Origin: JAWVFM01 sp963823245
GTDB lineage: Bacteria > Actinomycetota > Thermoleophilia > Solirubrobacterales > 70-9
Assembly (NCBI GenBank): GCA_963823245.1
Contig: CAWGKQ010000008.1
Coordinates: forward strand, 372,001 to 436,000
Length of the DNA stretch: 64,000 bases
Direction: 5' to 3'
Under the pieces are notes generated by a model. It searched no databases. It had not been told where the DNA came from and saw only the letters and a program-made list of their open reading frames with translations. The number at the start of each line of letters is the position of its first letter. Position 1 is the stretch's first letter. Positions 51,243 to 61,643 of this stretch are shown in pieces. The translations under genes and the position numbers were made by a program.

Positions 51243-52140
51243 GCCGAACCCAGCCGGCGAGCCGGCGCATCCCGAGGCGCGCCGCGTTCCCCAGCGTCTT
51301 CCCCTCCACCTCGACGTCGGGCCAGGGTGTCTCGCGTCGGTGCTCGAAGTAGAGGTCCCGCATCGGAACGTCGCAGAGGTAGTGCCATGGCTTGTTCGCG
51401 CCGGGACCCTCGAAGTGCCTGATCGCCGGGTCCCTCTCCGCCTCGGCGACCGTCGCCCGGCCGAAGGTGTCCACCGACCACGGGAAGTTGAGGACGCTGT
51501 TCATGCAGTTCCAGCGCGGGTGCAGCGGCACGCGGCTCGAGCCGATGACTACGTTCAGCGCGTCCTGCTCGGGCCAGGCGAGCCTGTCGTGGTTCGCCCG
51601 GGCGTAGGTGAGGACGGCGGACGCAAGGTCGTCTTGGCGCAGCCGCTCGAGGTCCATGAGCATCACCCCGCTGTTGAAGTACGCGTCCAGGCCCGGCAGC
51701 CCGAGATCCGCGGCCCGAATCATCTCGTGACGCTGGAAGACGTTCGTCACCGCCGCCACGTGGTTGTCGTCGAGGTCGGTCGACCAAAGCTCGGAGAGGG
51801 GCCGCCTGGCGATGAGGTCCGCGTCGAGGTAGATGAGCCGCTCGAGATCGGGCAGGAGCTCGGGCAGGAAGATCCGGTACCAGTGCGAGGCGGGCAGGAA
51901 GCTCCGCGTCCGCAGCCCCTCGACCCGGATGGCGTCGACGCGCAGGAATGAGATCCGGCCGCCGCCTCCCTCGACCAGCTCCGTGAGCTTCGCCCGATCG
52001 CGGTCGGTCAGGTCGCCGCCGCAGAGGTAGTGCACCTCGACAACGTCGCCGGCGTGCTGGGCGAGCACGGAATGCAGCATGGCCGCGCTGTGGGGGACGT
52101 AGTCGATCCGCGCCGCGCAGGCGACGTGAATTGCGCTCAT
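51232..52140 (-). CDS. GT8 family glycosyltransferase
   Basis: 302 residues. IHVACAARIDYVPHSAAMLHSVL, then LIYLDADLIARRPLSELW with the DxD manganese motif, YFNSGVMLMDLERLR and LAWPEQDALNVVI identify family GT8 (LgtC/RfaI-like retaining galactosyl- or glucosyltransferases). C-terminal HFEGPGANKPWHY is a conserved acceptor-side segment. ATG 52138-52140 overlaps the FkbM stop. Confidence 0.93.
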   Translation of the reverse strand: MSAIHVACAARIDYVPHSAAMLHSVLAQHAGDVVEVHYLCGGDLTDRDRAKLTELVEGGGGRISFLRVDAIRVEGLRTRSFLPASHWYRIFLPELLPDLERLIYLDADLIARRPLSELWSTDLDDNHVAAVTNVFQRHEMIRAADLGLPGLDAYFNSGVMLMDLERLRQDDLASAVLTYARANHDRLAWPEQDALNVVIGSSRVPLHPRWNCMNSVLNFPWSVDTFGRATVAEAERDPAIRHFEGPGANKPWHYLCDVPMRDLYFEHRRETPWPDVEVEGKTLGNAARLGMRRLAGWVRPTP

Positions 52141-52949
52141 CGCCCGCCGGCGCCGGGGTCTCGAGGCCCTCCCGGCTCGTCGTAGACGGAGAACGACGGA
52201 ATGCCGGGGGAAAGCCGGTCCCAAGTTCGCGTGAGGGCGTCGTCGGCCGGATCCAGGCACCAGGTGTCGAAGCCCTCCTCGAGGAGCTCGTAGCCCAACG
52301 AGCGCATGTGGGATCTGCAATCCGCGCGCTCGCCGGACGGCAGGTGGTAGTGCTCGTAGACGACGAGGCGTGGCCGGTGGGCCTCGAAGTCGACGCGCCG
52401 GATCACCTCGCGGTCGTAGCCCTCGGTATCGACCAGCAGCAGATCGATGGTCGACACGGCATGCTTGCGGCAGAGCGATTCGAAGGTCAGCGACGGAACC
52501 CGGGTCTCGACGAGCCATGACTCGATGTCGGGGATGACGCGACGATGCGCCACTACCGACTCGCGCGAGAAGGACCCGATCGCGTCGTACCAGTCGGGAA
52601 GCCCCGCCCGCTCGTGTTCCGCGGCCTCCCGCAGGTGGTAGAAGGGGATCGTCCCGTCGCGGTCCGCGATCGCCGCCCGCTCGAGGGCGACGCGGTCCAT
52701 CGAGCCGTAGTTCCGGCGCAGGCGCTCGAACACGTACGGCACCGGCTCGACCATGATCCCGCGCCACGGGTGGGCGAGGATCGCCGGGCGCAGGTGGTCG
52801 TGCTGCTTGCCGTCGTTCGCTCCGATCTCGATGAAGAACGCGCTCGGATACGCCGACGCGAAGTCCTCGACGACGCGCGGGCCGGCGAGCCGCGGCGCGT
52901 CGCCGAACGCGGCTCGAGCTCGCGCGAGCAGTCGGCTGAGCGCGCTCAT
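52137..52949 (-). CDS. FkbM-family methyltransferase
   Basis: 270 residues. FFIEIGANDGKQHDHLRP (SAM loop), GIMVEPVPYVFERLRRNY, RAAIADRDGTIPFYHL, TFESLCRKHAVSTIDLLLVDTEGYDREVIRRVDF and YEHYHL are FkbM hallmarks. These enzymes O-methylate sugars or polyketides. ATGA overlaps on both sides couple it to the upstream GT4 and the downstream GT8. Confidence 0.93.
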   Translation of the reverse strand: MSALSRLLARARAAFGDAPRLAGPRVVEDFASAYPSAFFIEIGANDGKQHDHLRPAILAHPWRGIMVEPVPYVFERLRRNYGSMDRVALERAAIADRDGTIPFYHLREAAEHERAGLPDWYDAIGSFSRESVVAHRRVIPDIESWLVETRVPSLTFESLCRKHAVSTIDLLLVDTEGYDREVIRRVDFEAHRPRLVVYEHYHLPSGERADCRSHMRSLGYELLEEGFDTWCLDPADDALTRTWDRLSPGIPSFSVYDEPGGPRDPGAGGR

Positions 52950-54120
52950 GGCCCGGCTGCCGTCGCCCGCAGCAGGGACTCCTCGACCGCCCGGCTGAAG
53001 TCGTCGGGGCCGAATCGCGCGCTCGTCTCGGCCCCGCCCTCCCGCAGCCGCGAGCGCAACCGCCCGTCGTCCGCGAGCTCGCGAATCCTGGTGACCAGCG
53101 CTTCCGGTCCCTGCTCGGGGTCGAAGATGAGGCAGTTCTCACGGTCGCGGAGGTACTCGCCCGAGCCGCCGCGGCCGCTGGCGACGACCGGGCGACCGAC
53201 CGACATCGCCTCGAGGGGGACGAGCCCCCACGGCTCGTCCCAGCGAACTGGGAAGACGACAGCGTCGGAATCGACGTAGAGATCGCGGAGCGACCCGCGG
53301 GGGCGCGAGGTGAAGGCGACGCGATCCGAGACTCCCAGCGTCGCCGCGAGGCGGCGGAGCTCATCGCCGTAACGTTCGTCGCCGACGCCGGCGATCACGA
53401 GGCGCGCCTGCGCCGGGAGGTCGGCGAGCGCCCGGACCGCGAGGTCGACGCCCTTCGCCGATCGATCCGGCCGACGTAGAGCAGCCGCCAGCGCCAGGCC
53501 TTCGGCGCCGCCGTGGCGAAGGCACCGCGGCTGACACCCGGATGGCAGACCGCGGTCGCGTCGAGAGCCCACGCGGACTCCGCGGCGCCGGGTCGTCTCG
53601 CTGATGAACAGCCAGGCGTCGACGGCGCCCGGGTCGACCCGGGTCTCCAGGCCGCTCGACCGCTCGACCACCCGCCCGAGTCGCCGCCGGCTCTGAACGG
53701 CCGCGTCCAGGCATCGACGCGCGGCCGTAGAGCAGCCAGTCGTCGCAGACGATGCCGGCCGATCGGAGGCCGTCGCGCCGTCCCCTGCCGATCAGCCCAA
53801 GCGACATCCCCCCCCATTGCCCACCAGCTGAGGACGTCGGGCTCGAATTCACGCAGATGGTGGTCGAGAACGGCGGCGTTGTGGCGCTCGAGACGCAGGC
53901 GCGCGGCTAGGCCCGGGCGCCGGAACTCATGGTCGCGCCAGTACCAGCGCAGGTCGCGATGCACATCGCCCTCGTCCTGAGCCTCGGCGCCCCGATGATC
54001 GCTGGTCAGGACCCGCACCCGGTGGCTGGCGCCGAGATACGCGACCGTGTCCTGCCAGATGAGCTCGTAGCCCCCCTCGTGGAGAGGCGGATACATGTTC
54101 CCGACGGCGAGGATCCGCAA
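52946..54120 (-). CDS. GT4 family glycosyltransferase, frameshifted N-terminal domain
   Basis: ATG 54120 begins RILAVGNMYPPLHEGGYELIW. The reading frame changes near 53810 (at a run of seven to eight C), 53730, 53590 and 53460; joined segments (MSLGLIGRGRRDGL, AGIVCDDWLLYG, VDAWLFISETTRR, LLYVGRID) give a normal GT-B N-terminal domain. From about 53460 to the end a single frame encodes SAKGVDLAVRALADLP, WDEPWGLVPLEAMSVGRPVVA (EX7E) and the tail. About 390 residues in all. Confidence 0.8.
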
Positions 54121-54132
54121 CGCCGGCCAGTC

Positions 54133-55069
54133 TTACAGCACGGGGGTGCGCCGGCGGACGCTTCCGGAGAGCAGCGCCCCCATCCCGACCGCGTCGGCGA
54201 CGGCGTCTCGTCGCCGCGACCCTCGGCGCTCGCCGCCTGCCCCAGCGCCGCGCGCGCCCGAAGGCGATCACCGCTAGGGCGCCGAGGCGACGAGCGGGAT
54301 CGGCGAGCGCGCGCGGCGGCCGCGACGCCGCCGACGGCGGCCGCGTCGAAGGCGGCCGTGCGCCGGGAGAGGAAAAATCGTCCGAAGAAGAGCTGGTCGC
54401 GCAGCTCCGGGATCTTGCCGCCGGTCGGGGAAGTAGACGAGCCGCAGGCGCTCCGGCACGAAGGCGGCGGGGCACCGAGGCTGGACCGCGTGGTGGACCA
54501 GGGCGCTGTCGCAGAACGCCGTGCGCGCTCCCGCGCGGCGGGCGCGCCAGCCGAGCCAGGCGTCCTCGGCGAGCGGCTTGCCGACCCGGGCGCCGAGCCA
54601 ATCCTCGAAGCCGCCGATCCGGTCGAAGCAGGTCCCGGCGCAGAAGAGGTTCGCGCACTCGTAGAGGCCGGCCTCGCGGACGACCCAGACGGTGCGGTCG
54701 AATGGCCCGGCCGGGGCCGCCGGGTCGGGGCGGACCGCGCCCTGGACCAGCTCGGCGCCGTCGAGCGCGGCGAGGCCCGCGCGGAGCCATCCGGACGTCG
54801 GGAAGCAGTCGGCGTCGGTGAACGCGAGGACCCGGCCGCGGCGAGCGACGACGCCAGGTTGCGCGCCGCCGCCGGGCCCCGCCGGGGCGGCGGAGCAGCT
54901 CGGCGCCGCCGGGTGCGCCTCGACGATCGCGGCCGTGTCGTCGTCGGAGCCGTCGTCAACGACGATCACCTCGAAGTCGGCGGCAATGTCCTGGCGGGCG
55001 AGCGCGTCGAGCGCGCGCCCATGGTGGCGCTCGCGTTCGCGCGGGGATGATGACGCTGACGGCGGGCAA
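54133..55069 (-). CDS. GT2 family glycosyltransferase, frameshifted
   Basis: Best start is TTG 55067-55069 (LPAVSVIIPAR). VIVVDDGSDDDTAAIVEAHP, AFTDADCFPTSGWLRAGL (DxD), LVQGAVRPDPAAP and AEDAWLGWRARRAGA follow; the C-terminal part crosses frames through GGKIPELRDQLFFGRFFLSRRTAAFDAA to AVADAVGMGALLSGS and TAA 54133-54135. Frame changes near 55035, 54890, 54430 and 54330-54200. Same subfamily as 45191 and 55859. Confidence 0.75.
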
Positions 55070-55077
55070 ACCGCCGA

Positions 55078-55134
55078 TTTAACTTCACGCGCGGCGGCCT
55101 GCGACGGGTGCCAGGCGGGCGGTCGGTTTAACTT
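55078..55134. repeat. Direct repeat of TTTAACTT in a divergent promoter region
   Basis: TTTAACTT occurs at 55078-55085 and 55127-55134, each followed by a CAC/ACG-rich stretch, in the gap between the divergent GT2 (54133) and methyltransferase (55143) genes. AT-rich octamers are rare in this GC-rich sequence, so these may be promoter or operator elements. Confidence 0.35.
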
Positions 55135-55142
55135 GCACCGCG

Positions 55143-55862
55143 ATGAAGGCTCGCTCGATGGGGAGTTCTGGGACCGCGCGCCGACGAGGACCCGTTCTAT
55201 TTCGTCGACAACCGGCGCGGTACCGCGACCCGGACCTGGAGCGGTTCTGGCGGTCCGGGTACGAGGCCGTCGACCGGATCGAGGGAATTCTCGGCGCTGG
55301 CGAGCGGACGACGCGACGAGGTGGTCGAGATCGGCTGCGGGGTCGGGCGGCTGACCCGTCCGCTCGCCGAACGCGCCGCCCGGGTGGTCGCGGTCGACGT
55401 CTCGGGCCGCATGCTCGAGCGGGCCCGCCCGCTGAATTCAGACCTCGAGAACGTCGAGTGGCTCCTCGGCGACGGGAAGACGCTTGGCGGCGTCGACTCG
55501 GCGAGCGCCGACGCCTGCCTCTCGCTCGTGGTCTTCCAGCACATCGCCGACCCGAGCGTCACCCTCGGCTACGTGCGCGAGATGGGCCGCGTCCTGCGCC
55601 CGGGGGGCTTCGCCGCCTTCCAGATCTCCAACAGTCCCGAGATCCACCGCCCTCCGAGCCGCGTGGCGCGGGCGGGCGCCGCGGTGGCGGGATCGCTGCG
55701 CAACCGTCCCGGCGGGCAAACAGATCCCGAGTGGCTGGGGTCGGCGATCGACCTCGACGAGCTCGACGCGGCGGTCTTGGCGGGCGGAATGAAGACCGAG
55801 CGGGTCGCCGGCGCCGAGACCCAGACTGCCTCGTCCTCGCACGCAAGGCCCCGGTTACGTGA
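55143..55862 (+). CDS. SAM-dependent methyltransferase, frameshifted
   Basis: About 240 residues. From ATG 55143 the N-terminus (YRDPDLERFWRSGYEAVDRI) and the SAM core (VEIGCGVGRLTRPLAERAARVVAVDVS, SLVVFQHIADP, LRPGGFAAFQISN) are in different frames; the change is near 55310. A second change near 55825 restores the ending LVLARKAPVT before TGA 55860-55862. GTGA overlap with the following GT2 gene. Confidence 0.75.
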   Translation: MKARSMGSSGTARRRGPVLFRRQPARYRDPDLERFWRSGYEAVDRIEGILGAGERTTRRGGRDRLRGRAADPSARRTRRPGGRGRRLGPHARAGPPAEFRPRERRVAPRRREDAWRRRLGERRRLPLARGLPAHRRPERHPRLRARDGPRPAPGGLRRLPDLQQSRDPPPSEPRGAGGRRGGGIAAQPSRRANRSRVAGVGDRPRRARRGGLGGRNEDRAGRRRRDPDCLVLARKAPVT

Positions 55863-56816
55863 GCGCCCCGGCAGTCTCGGTCGTAATCGCAACCTTCGAA
55901 CGTGCGGACCGCCTCGAGCGCCTGCTCAGCGGCCTGCGCTCACAGACCGTCGCGCGGGAAAGCTTCGAGGTCGTCGTCGTCGACGACGGGTCAACCGACC
56001 GGACTCCGAAGGTGATCGAGGAGGAGTCCCGGCGGGGCGAGTTGCCGCTGCGGGCCATCCGGCGCGATCCCAACTCCGGCCGCGCGGCAGCGCGCGAGAG
56101 CGGCTGGCGGGAGGCGCGCGGAGATGTCGTCGCGTTCATCGATGACGACTGTGTTCCAGCGCCGGATTGGCTCGAGGCGGGTGTCGCGGCGAGTCGCGCC
56201 ACGCCCGGTGCAATCGTGCAGGGCCGTACCGAGCCGGACCCAGCCGAGGCGGGCCGGCTGGGGCCGTTCTCGAGGACGATCAGCGTCACCGGGTTCGACC
56301 CGGCGCTGCAGACATGCAACATCTTCTACCCGCGAGAGCTGCTCGAGCGGGTGGACGGATTCGACGTCGCCGCCTTCGGCCGCGTCCACGGTGGCGAGGA
56401 CTCGGACCTGGCCTGGCGCGCGATCGAGGCCGCCGCGGAGGCGGTCTACACGGAGCGCCCGCTGGTCCGCCACGCCGTGCACGACCTCGGCCCGGTGGGA
56501 AGCTTCGGCTCTGCGCCGAGTGGTCGCTCCTCGCATACGCGCGCCACACGGCCTTCGCCGCGCGCAGTTCTCCGGTGGAGTCTTCTGGAAGCCCAGCCAT
56601 CTATGGCTCGCACGGGCGGCCGCCGGGCTCGCGCTGCCCCGGCGACTGTGGCCCCTGCGCGCGGTGCTCGCGCTCAAGTATGCGCGCTACCTCTACGCGC
56701 GAGGCAAGGTCGAGGGCGGCGGGCCGCTGCTCGCTCCCTACTTCCTGCTCTGCGACCTCGCCGAAATGAGTGCGGCCGTCCGCAACTGGATCCGCTATGG
56801 CACGCCGATGCTGTGA
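55859..56816 (+). CDS. GT2 family glycosyltransferase, frameshifted near the end
   Basis: GTG 55859 begins SAPAVSVVIATFERADRLERL. VVVDDGSTDRTPKVI, AFIDDDCVPAPDWLEAG (DxD), VQGRTEPDPAEA and HGGEDSDLAWRAIEA are in one frame; two frame changes at about 56505-56560 lead to HLWLARAAAGLALPRRLW and the ending AAVRNWIRYGTPML, TGA 56814-56816. About 318 residues. Very similar in layout to the enzyme at 45191. Confidence 0.82.
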
Positions 56817-57615
56817 TGGCGGCCGCGCCTCGTGTGAGCGTCCTCATACCGGTCTGGAACAACGCCGACACCCTCGGCCGGACCATCGATTCGATCCTGG
56901 GCCAAACGGTCGACGATCTCGAGGTCCTAGCCCTCGACGACGGCTCGACCGACTCGAGCCGCGACGTCGTCGCCGCCTACGACGATGGGCGGGTTCGGGG
57001 AATCCCGCTCCCGCACCGCGGGATCTCGGCAACGCTGAACGCCGGCCTGAAGGAGGCGCGCGCCCCCTTCGTCGCCATTCAGGACGCCGATGACTGGTCG
57101 CTCCCTGAGCGGCTCGAGCGGCAGCTCTCCGTGCTCGAGGCCGACCCCGGCGTCGGCGTGGTCGGATGCCGGATGCGCGAGCTCGACGAGCACGGGCGTC
57201 CGCGCAACTCGCGAATTCGCTTCGCCGTCGGCGACGTCACCAACGCGCTCGTCCGGTTCAACATGATCCCGGCACGGCCGCCGCGATCCGGCGCGACGCG
57301 GCGCTCGCCGTCGGTGGCTTCGACCCGCGGTTCACCTCGGCCCAGGACTACGACCTGTGGCTTCGCATCGCGGACCGCCACAGGGTGGTGTGCCTCCCCG
57401 ACGAGCTCGCCGTTCGCTCGCACGGCCTGAGCAATGTCGGGGCGCGCAGGGCCCGGGACCAGGTCGGTGAGTCGGTGCGGGCGAAGGTCGCGACGATGCG
57501 CCGGCGGCGGAGCCTCCGCGGCCTCCACTACCTGCCGGTGACGCTCCTCGCGTGGGTCCTCCCCGTCCGCGTCCGCAGGGCCGTCCGGCGCCTGCGCGGC
57601 AGGGCGCCCTACTGA
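56816..57615 (+). CDS. GT2 family glycosyltransferase, one frameshift
   Basis: ATG 56816 overlaps the previous stop by one base. RVSVLIPVWNNADTLGRTID, LALDDGSTDSSRDVV and IQDADDWSLPERLERQ (DxD) fit GT2. One missing base near 57270 shifts the frame; the continuation FDPRFTSAQDYDLWLRIADRHRV holds the ED/QDYDLW motif. About 266 residues. Confidence 0.82.
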
Positions 57616-59698
57616 CGGGAGTCCGCGGTGCGGTCGACCAGCGCCGCGAGCCGCTCGGCCTGGCCCCGCAGCGAGCAGTGCTCGAGGACGTGCGCGCGCC
57701 CCGCCAGGCCCATCCGCTGCCTCTCGGGCGGCGATAGCGCCAGCAGCTCAGCGATCGCCTCGGCCAGAGCGGCCGCGTCCCGCTGCGCCACCACCCTCCC
57801 CCACTCCGGCCGCACCAGCTCGGGCAGGCCCGCCGCATCGCTCGTGACGACCGGGACCTCCATCGCGAGCGCCTCCTTGACCACCATCGGCATCGCGTCG
57901 CGGTCGCCGTCGCCGGCGATAACCGACGGGCACGCCAGGAGGTCGGCGCCCTCGAGCAGCTCTCGCACCTCGTCGGCGCCCCAGGCCTCGACCAGCTCGG
58001 CTGCTCCCTCGATGCCCTCGCCGTGAGCGCCCGCCCGAGCTCGCCCCGGAGTGGCCCATCGCCCGCGATCAAGAGGCGCTCGAGGCCGCCCCGCCGGCGC
58101 AGCTCGGCGCCGGCCTCGACGAGGTATGCGAAGCCCTTCTTCTCGACCAGGCGGCCGATCGCAACCACGGTCGCGCCGCCGGGATAGGGCCCGCGCCGCC
58201 GGAACCGCTCGCCGTCGACCCCCATCACGATCACCTCGATGCCGGCCCGGCGGCTGGGGACGAGGCTTCGCAGGCGCTCGGCCGTGTACTCGCACGGGCG
58301 CGACCGCGAACGCCGCCCGCTCGAGCTTCTCGGCGAGGTTCCGCGGCTCCTGGAAGACGTCATATCCATGCGCTGTGACGCTGTAGGTCGACCCGAGGAG
58401 CAGGTGGAGGCGCATCGCGGTGAGCGCGGCACCCGCGGCGAAGTTGACGTGGACGTGCCGACGCTTCCCGCGAGCGAGGCGACGCGCGGGCGAGGCGATG
58501 GCGCGAAGCGGCAGCACGGCCTCCTCCGCTGACCAGCGCCTCCGTGCGCCGAGGTCCGTCGCGGAGCGGATCGGGTGATGGGCCAGAAGCCACGCCAGGT
58601 CGCGTACCGCCTCCCCCGGTCGGTAGTCCTCGACGTAGTCGACCCGGAGCTCTCGCGCCACTGCGCGCTCGACCCGCGCCGGACGCGCGGTTGCCTCGAC
58701 CCGCACCGGCTGGCCGAGGTCGCGCAGGGCGAGCGCCTCGTTGTAGACAAACGTCTCGGAACGGGCGGGGAACGCGTCCGTACTCACGACGATGGCCGCG
58801 CGGCTCGGTGCGCCTGTCTCGCCGCCCGGCTCGGCGCTGCTGTCGCCGGCGACGTAGCCCCAGGCCCCGGCGGCGACGTAGGCGCCATCGATGAGCTTGA
58901 ACGCGCCGCGGGTGGGTTGCCCGGCGAGCGGCCAGGCGACCCCGCCGGCCACCGCGCGAACAAGCTCGCGGGCGAGCCGCGGCCTCGGCATCGAGCCGGG
59001 GTAGCGCCGGTTGACCCACCGCCGCCCGGCGCCGTAGCGCGCCGCCTTGCGCAGCAGCTCCCTGAGCGAGTCCGCGTGGCGGTGCTCCACCCGCGCACGG
59101 GGGCGGTGCTCGAGACCCCAACCGGCGTCCTGAGCCCGCCAGCAGAACTCGACGTCCGCGCCCGAGCGAACGCCCTCCTGGAAGCCGCCGAGCGTCTCCC
59201 AGGTGCGGCGGCGCACGAGCAGGTTGGCCGTGATTCCCGCGGGATAGGGCTCGGCCGCGAGGTGAAAGGTCTCGTCGAGGTGGCCCCGCGCGGCCGCGTA
59301 GCGCGCGGCTAGCGACGCCCCGTGTGCTCCGCGGACCGCGCCGGCGAGGACGCCGCAGCGCACCGCCGGCTCGGGCGCGAAATACCCGTCCAGGATGCCC
59401 GGCGCCGGGACGCAGTCGGAGTCGATGAAGAGGATCCATGGTGCGGCCGTGCGCTCCGCTCCGATATTCCGCGCGTAGTACGACGAGAACTCCGCCGTGG
59501 CGTCGGCGATCTCGACGTTGCCGCGACGAGGTTGCCAAAAGTCCCGCCCGCTCCGTTGTCGACGACGAGAACCTCATCGCCGGGGGCCAGCGCGAGCCCG
59601 CCGAGCGCATCGAGCAGCGCACTCGCCTCGGCCTCGTTGCCGCGGAAGGGGACGACGACTGAGATCGGAGGCCGGGGCACGAGGCGAAGCCTGATCAT
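57609..59698 (-). CDS. GT2-GT4 two-domain glycosyltransferase, frameshifted
   Basis: ATG 59698 begins IRLRLVPRPPISVVVPFRGNE. After one frame change near 59520 the GT2 domain continues (ILFIDSDCVPAPG, VRSGADVEFCWRAQDAGWG), then without any stop the same frame enters a GT4 domain (AAIVVSTDAFPARSETFVYNEALAL, VNFAAGAALTAMRLHLLLG, TAHGYDVF). Further changes near 58300 and 58025 lead through VVAIGRLVEKKGFAYLVEAG to the catalytic end and TAG 57609-57611. About 695 residues. A split into two genes is possible only via GTG around 58788. Confidence 0.65.
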
Positions 59699-59701
59699 AG
59701 G

Positions 59702-59707
59702 TAGCCT
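59702..59707 (+). promoter_or_regulatory. Putative -10 hexamer TAGCCT
   Basis: TAGCCT ends 6 bp before ATG 59714, inside the 15-bp gap to the divergent GT2-GT4 gene. Confidence 0.4.
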
Positions 59708-59713
59708 CCGGCC

Positions 59714-60921
59714 ATGGTCAGCGGCGCGGACGGGGACATCCGCGTCCTCTCGGTTGTCCACAGCCCGACCTACGCGGGCGCCCACAACCAGCTTCTGCGC
59801 CTTCACGGCCCGCTCAGGGACCTTGGGGTCGAGACGATCGCGGCCCTCCCCGAGGAGGCCGACGAGGCGGCGGACCGCCTCCGCGCGGCGGGCGTCGAGG
59901 TACACACCCTCCCTCTCGCGCGCCTGCGGGCCACAGCGAACCCCCTCACGCAGGGGCGCTTCTTGTCCGCGGCTCACGGCGACGTAGGCCGCCTCGCCGA
60001 CCTCGTCGCCGCCACACGCGTCGATGTCGTGCAGGTGCACGGCGTCCAGAACCCGCAGGGCGCCATCGCCGGCCGCCGCCGTGGCGTTGCGGTCGTGTGG
60101 CAGCTCCTCGACACCCGCGCCCCGATGGCGCTCCGGCGCCTCTGCATGCCGCTTGTTCGCCGGCTGGCTGACTCCATCGTCTCGTGGGGCGTCGCCGTGG
60201 CCGATGGCCACCCCGGGGCGCGGCGTTTCGGCGATCGCCTCGTCGTCGTCTATCCCCCCGTGGACGTCGGCGCCTTCGCGCCCGACGCCGCGTCCCGCCG
60301 GGCGGCGAGGCAACGCCTTGGCGTCGGCGACGACCAGGTCCTCGTCGGGACCGTCGGGGTCCGCTACCGCCGAAGGGCCATGTCGAGTTCGTCCGCGCCG
60401 CCGCTCGGGTCGCCCGTGAGCGGCCCGACGCGACCTTTCGGATCATCGGAGCGCCGAGCCCCTCCCATCCCGGGCTCGACTCTCGTCTCCTCGCCGAGGC
60501 CTCCTCACTGGGCCTTCGTGTGGGCGAGGACCTGGCGCTCGTCGATCCCGGCGGGGACGTCGCGATCCTGCTCCAGGCGGTCGACGTGTTCGTGATGACC
60601 TCGCCGGCGCGGTCGGAGGGGATGCCGACGGCGATCCTGGAGGCGATGGTGGCCGGCAAGCCGGTGGTGGCGACGAACGCGGGCTCGACGTCGGAGCTCG
60701 TCGACGACGGTGTGACCGCCGTGCTCACCGAGCCGGGCCGGCCCGCCGAGACCGCGAGCGCGGTCGTTCGTCTGCTCGGCGAGCCGTCGCTGTGCGACGA
60801 GCTCGGTGCCGCCGGCCGACGCCGGGCGCTCGAGCGGTTCGGCATCTCGGAGCTCGCCCGCCGCCACCGGGAGGCCGTCGACATCGCGCTCGCGGGCGGG
60901 GATCAGCGGCGGCGCAGGTAG
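59714..60921 (+). CDS. GT4 family glycosyltransferase, one frameshift
   Basis: ATG 59714. N-terminal domain IRVLSVVHSPTYAGAHNQLLRL and VVQVHGVQNPQGAIAGRR; one missing base near 60367 moves to the frame with KGHVEFVRAAARVARERPDATFRIIG, then SEGMPTAILEAMVAGKPVVATNAG with the EX7E motif. About 403 residues. Overlaps the convergent methyltransferase by 19 bp. Confidence 0.85.
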
Positions 60922-61643
60922 GCCGTGATGCCCTGCCGCGTCCGGGCCGGCAGCAGCTCGGTCACGCGGTCGTAGGCCCGGCGCCCGGCGGCGTCGTGGC
61001 GGAAGTGGTTCGCGACCGTCGCGCGAGCGACCTCGAAGCCGGTCGCCTCGGCTAGCTCGTCGAGCTCGTCCAGCGTGTACTCGCGAAAGTGGGCCTCGCT
61101 GTGCGAGCCCGCCCGCACGTCGCCGGCCTCGCCCAGCGGGCTGCGACCGGCAAGCGCGCGCAGGCGCTTGTGAAGCGCCAACGCGTTCGGCGTCTGGACG
61201 ACGAGCCACCCGGGGTGCGCGGTCCATCCCGCGATCGCCTCGAAGACCGCGCTCGGCGGCGTCGCGAGGTGCTCCAACACCTCGGCGAGGACGACGATGT
61301 CGTGCTCCGGAACCTCCGCCCGATGCTCGGAACCGGCGAGGAGGTTGAGGTCCACGTCGAAGTGACGCTCCCCCTCCCGGGGCCGTGCGAGCGGGTTTCG
61401 GAAGCCGAGTGTGTCCACCGTCGCCTCGCCGAACGCACGCCTCAGCAATGCGGTCTGGAGCGCCGGCCCGACATCGAGAATGCGCACCGGACCCTCGCGG
61501 GGTGGAAGCGTCGCGACGCACTCCCGTACGGCCCCGAGCAGGACCGCGTAGCGCCGCGCGTGGAGATCGAGGTACTCCGCCTGCCGTGGCGTGAGGTCGA
61601 GATCCCTGAGGCTCGCGACGAGCGCCGCGTCGGACCCGTTCAC
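60903..61643 (-). CDS. SAM-dependent methyltransferase
   Basis: 246 residues, intact, from GTG 61641-61643 (GTGA overlap with the preceding GT4 stop). VRILDVGPALQTALLRRAFG occupies the SAM loop position but lacks the usual GxGxG, DIVVLAEVLEHLATPPSAV is motif II and WLVVQTPNALALHKRL follows. FREYTLDELDELAEATGFEV is typical of class I methyltransferases. Substrate unknown. Confidence 0.82.
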   Translation of the reverse strand: MNGSDAALVASLRDLDLTPRQAEYLDLHARRYAVLLGAVRECVATLPPREGPVRILDVGPALQTALLRRAFGEATVDTLGFRNPLARPREGERHFDVDLNLLAGSEHRAEVPEHDIVVLAEVLEHLATPPSAVFEAIAGWTAHPGWLVVQTPNALALHKRLRALAGRSPLGEAGDVRAGSHSEAHFREYTLDELDELAEATGFEVARATVANHFRHDAAGRRAYDRVTELLPARTRQGITAYLRRR

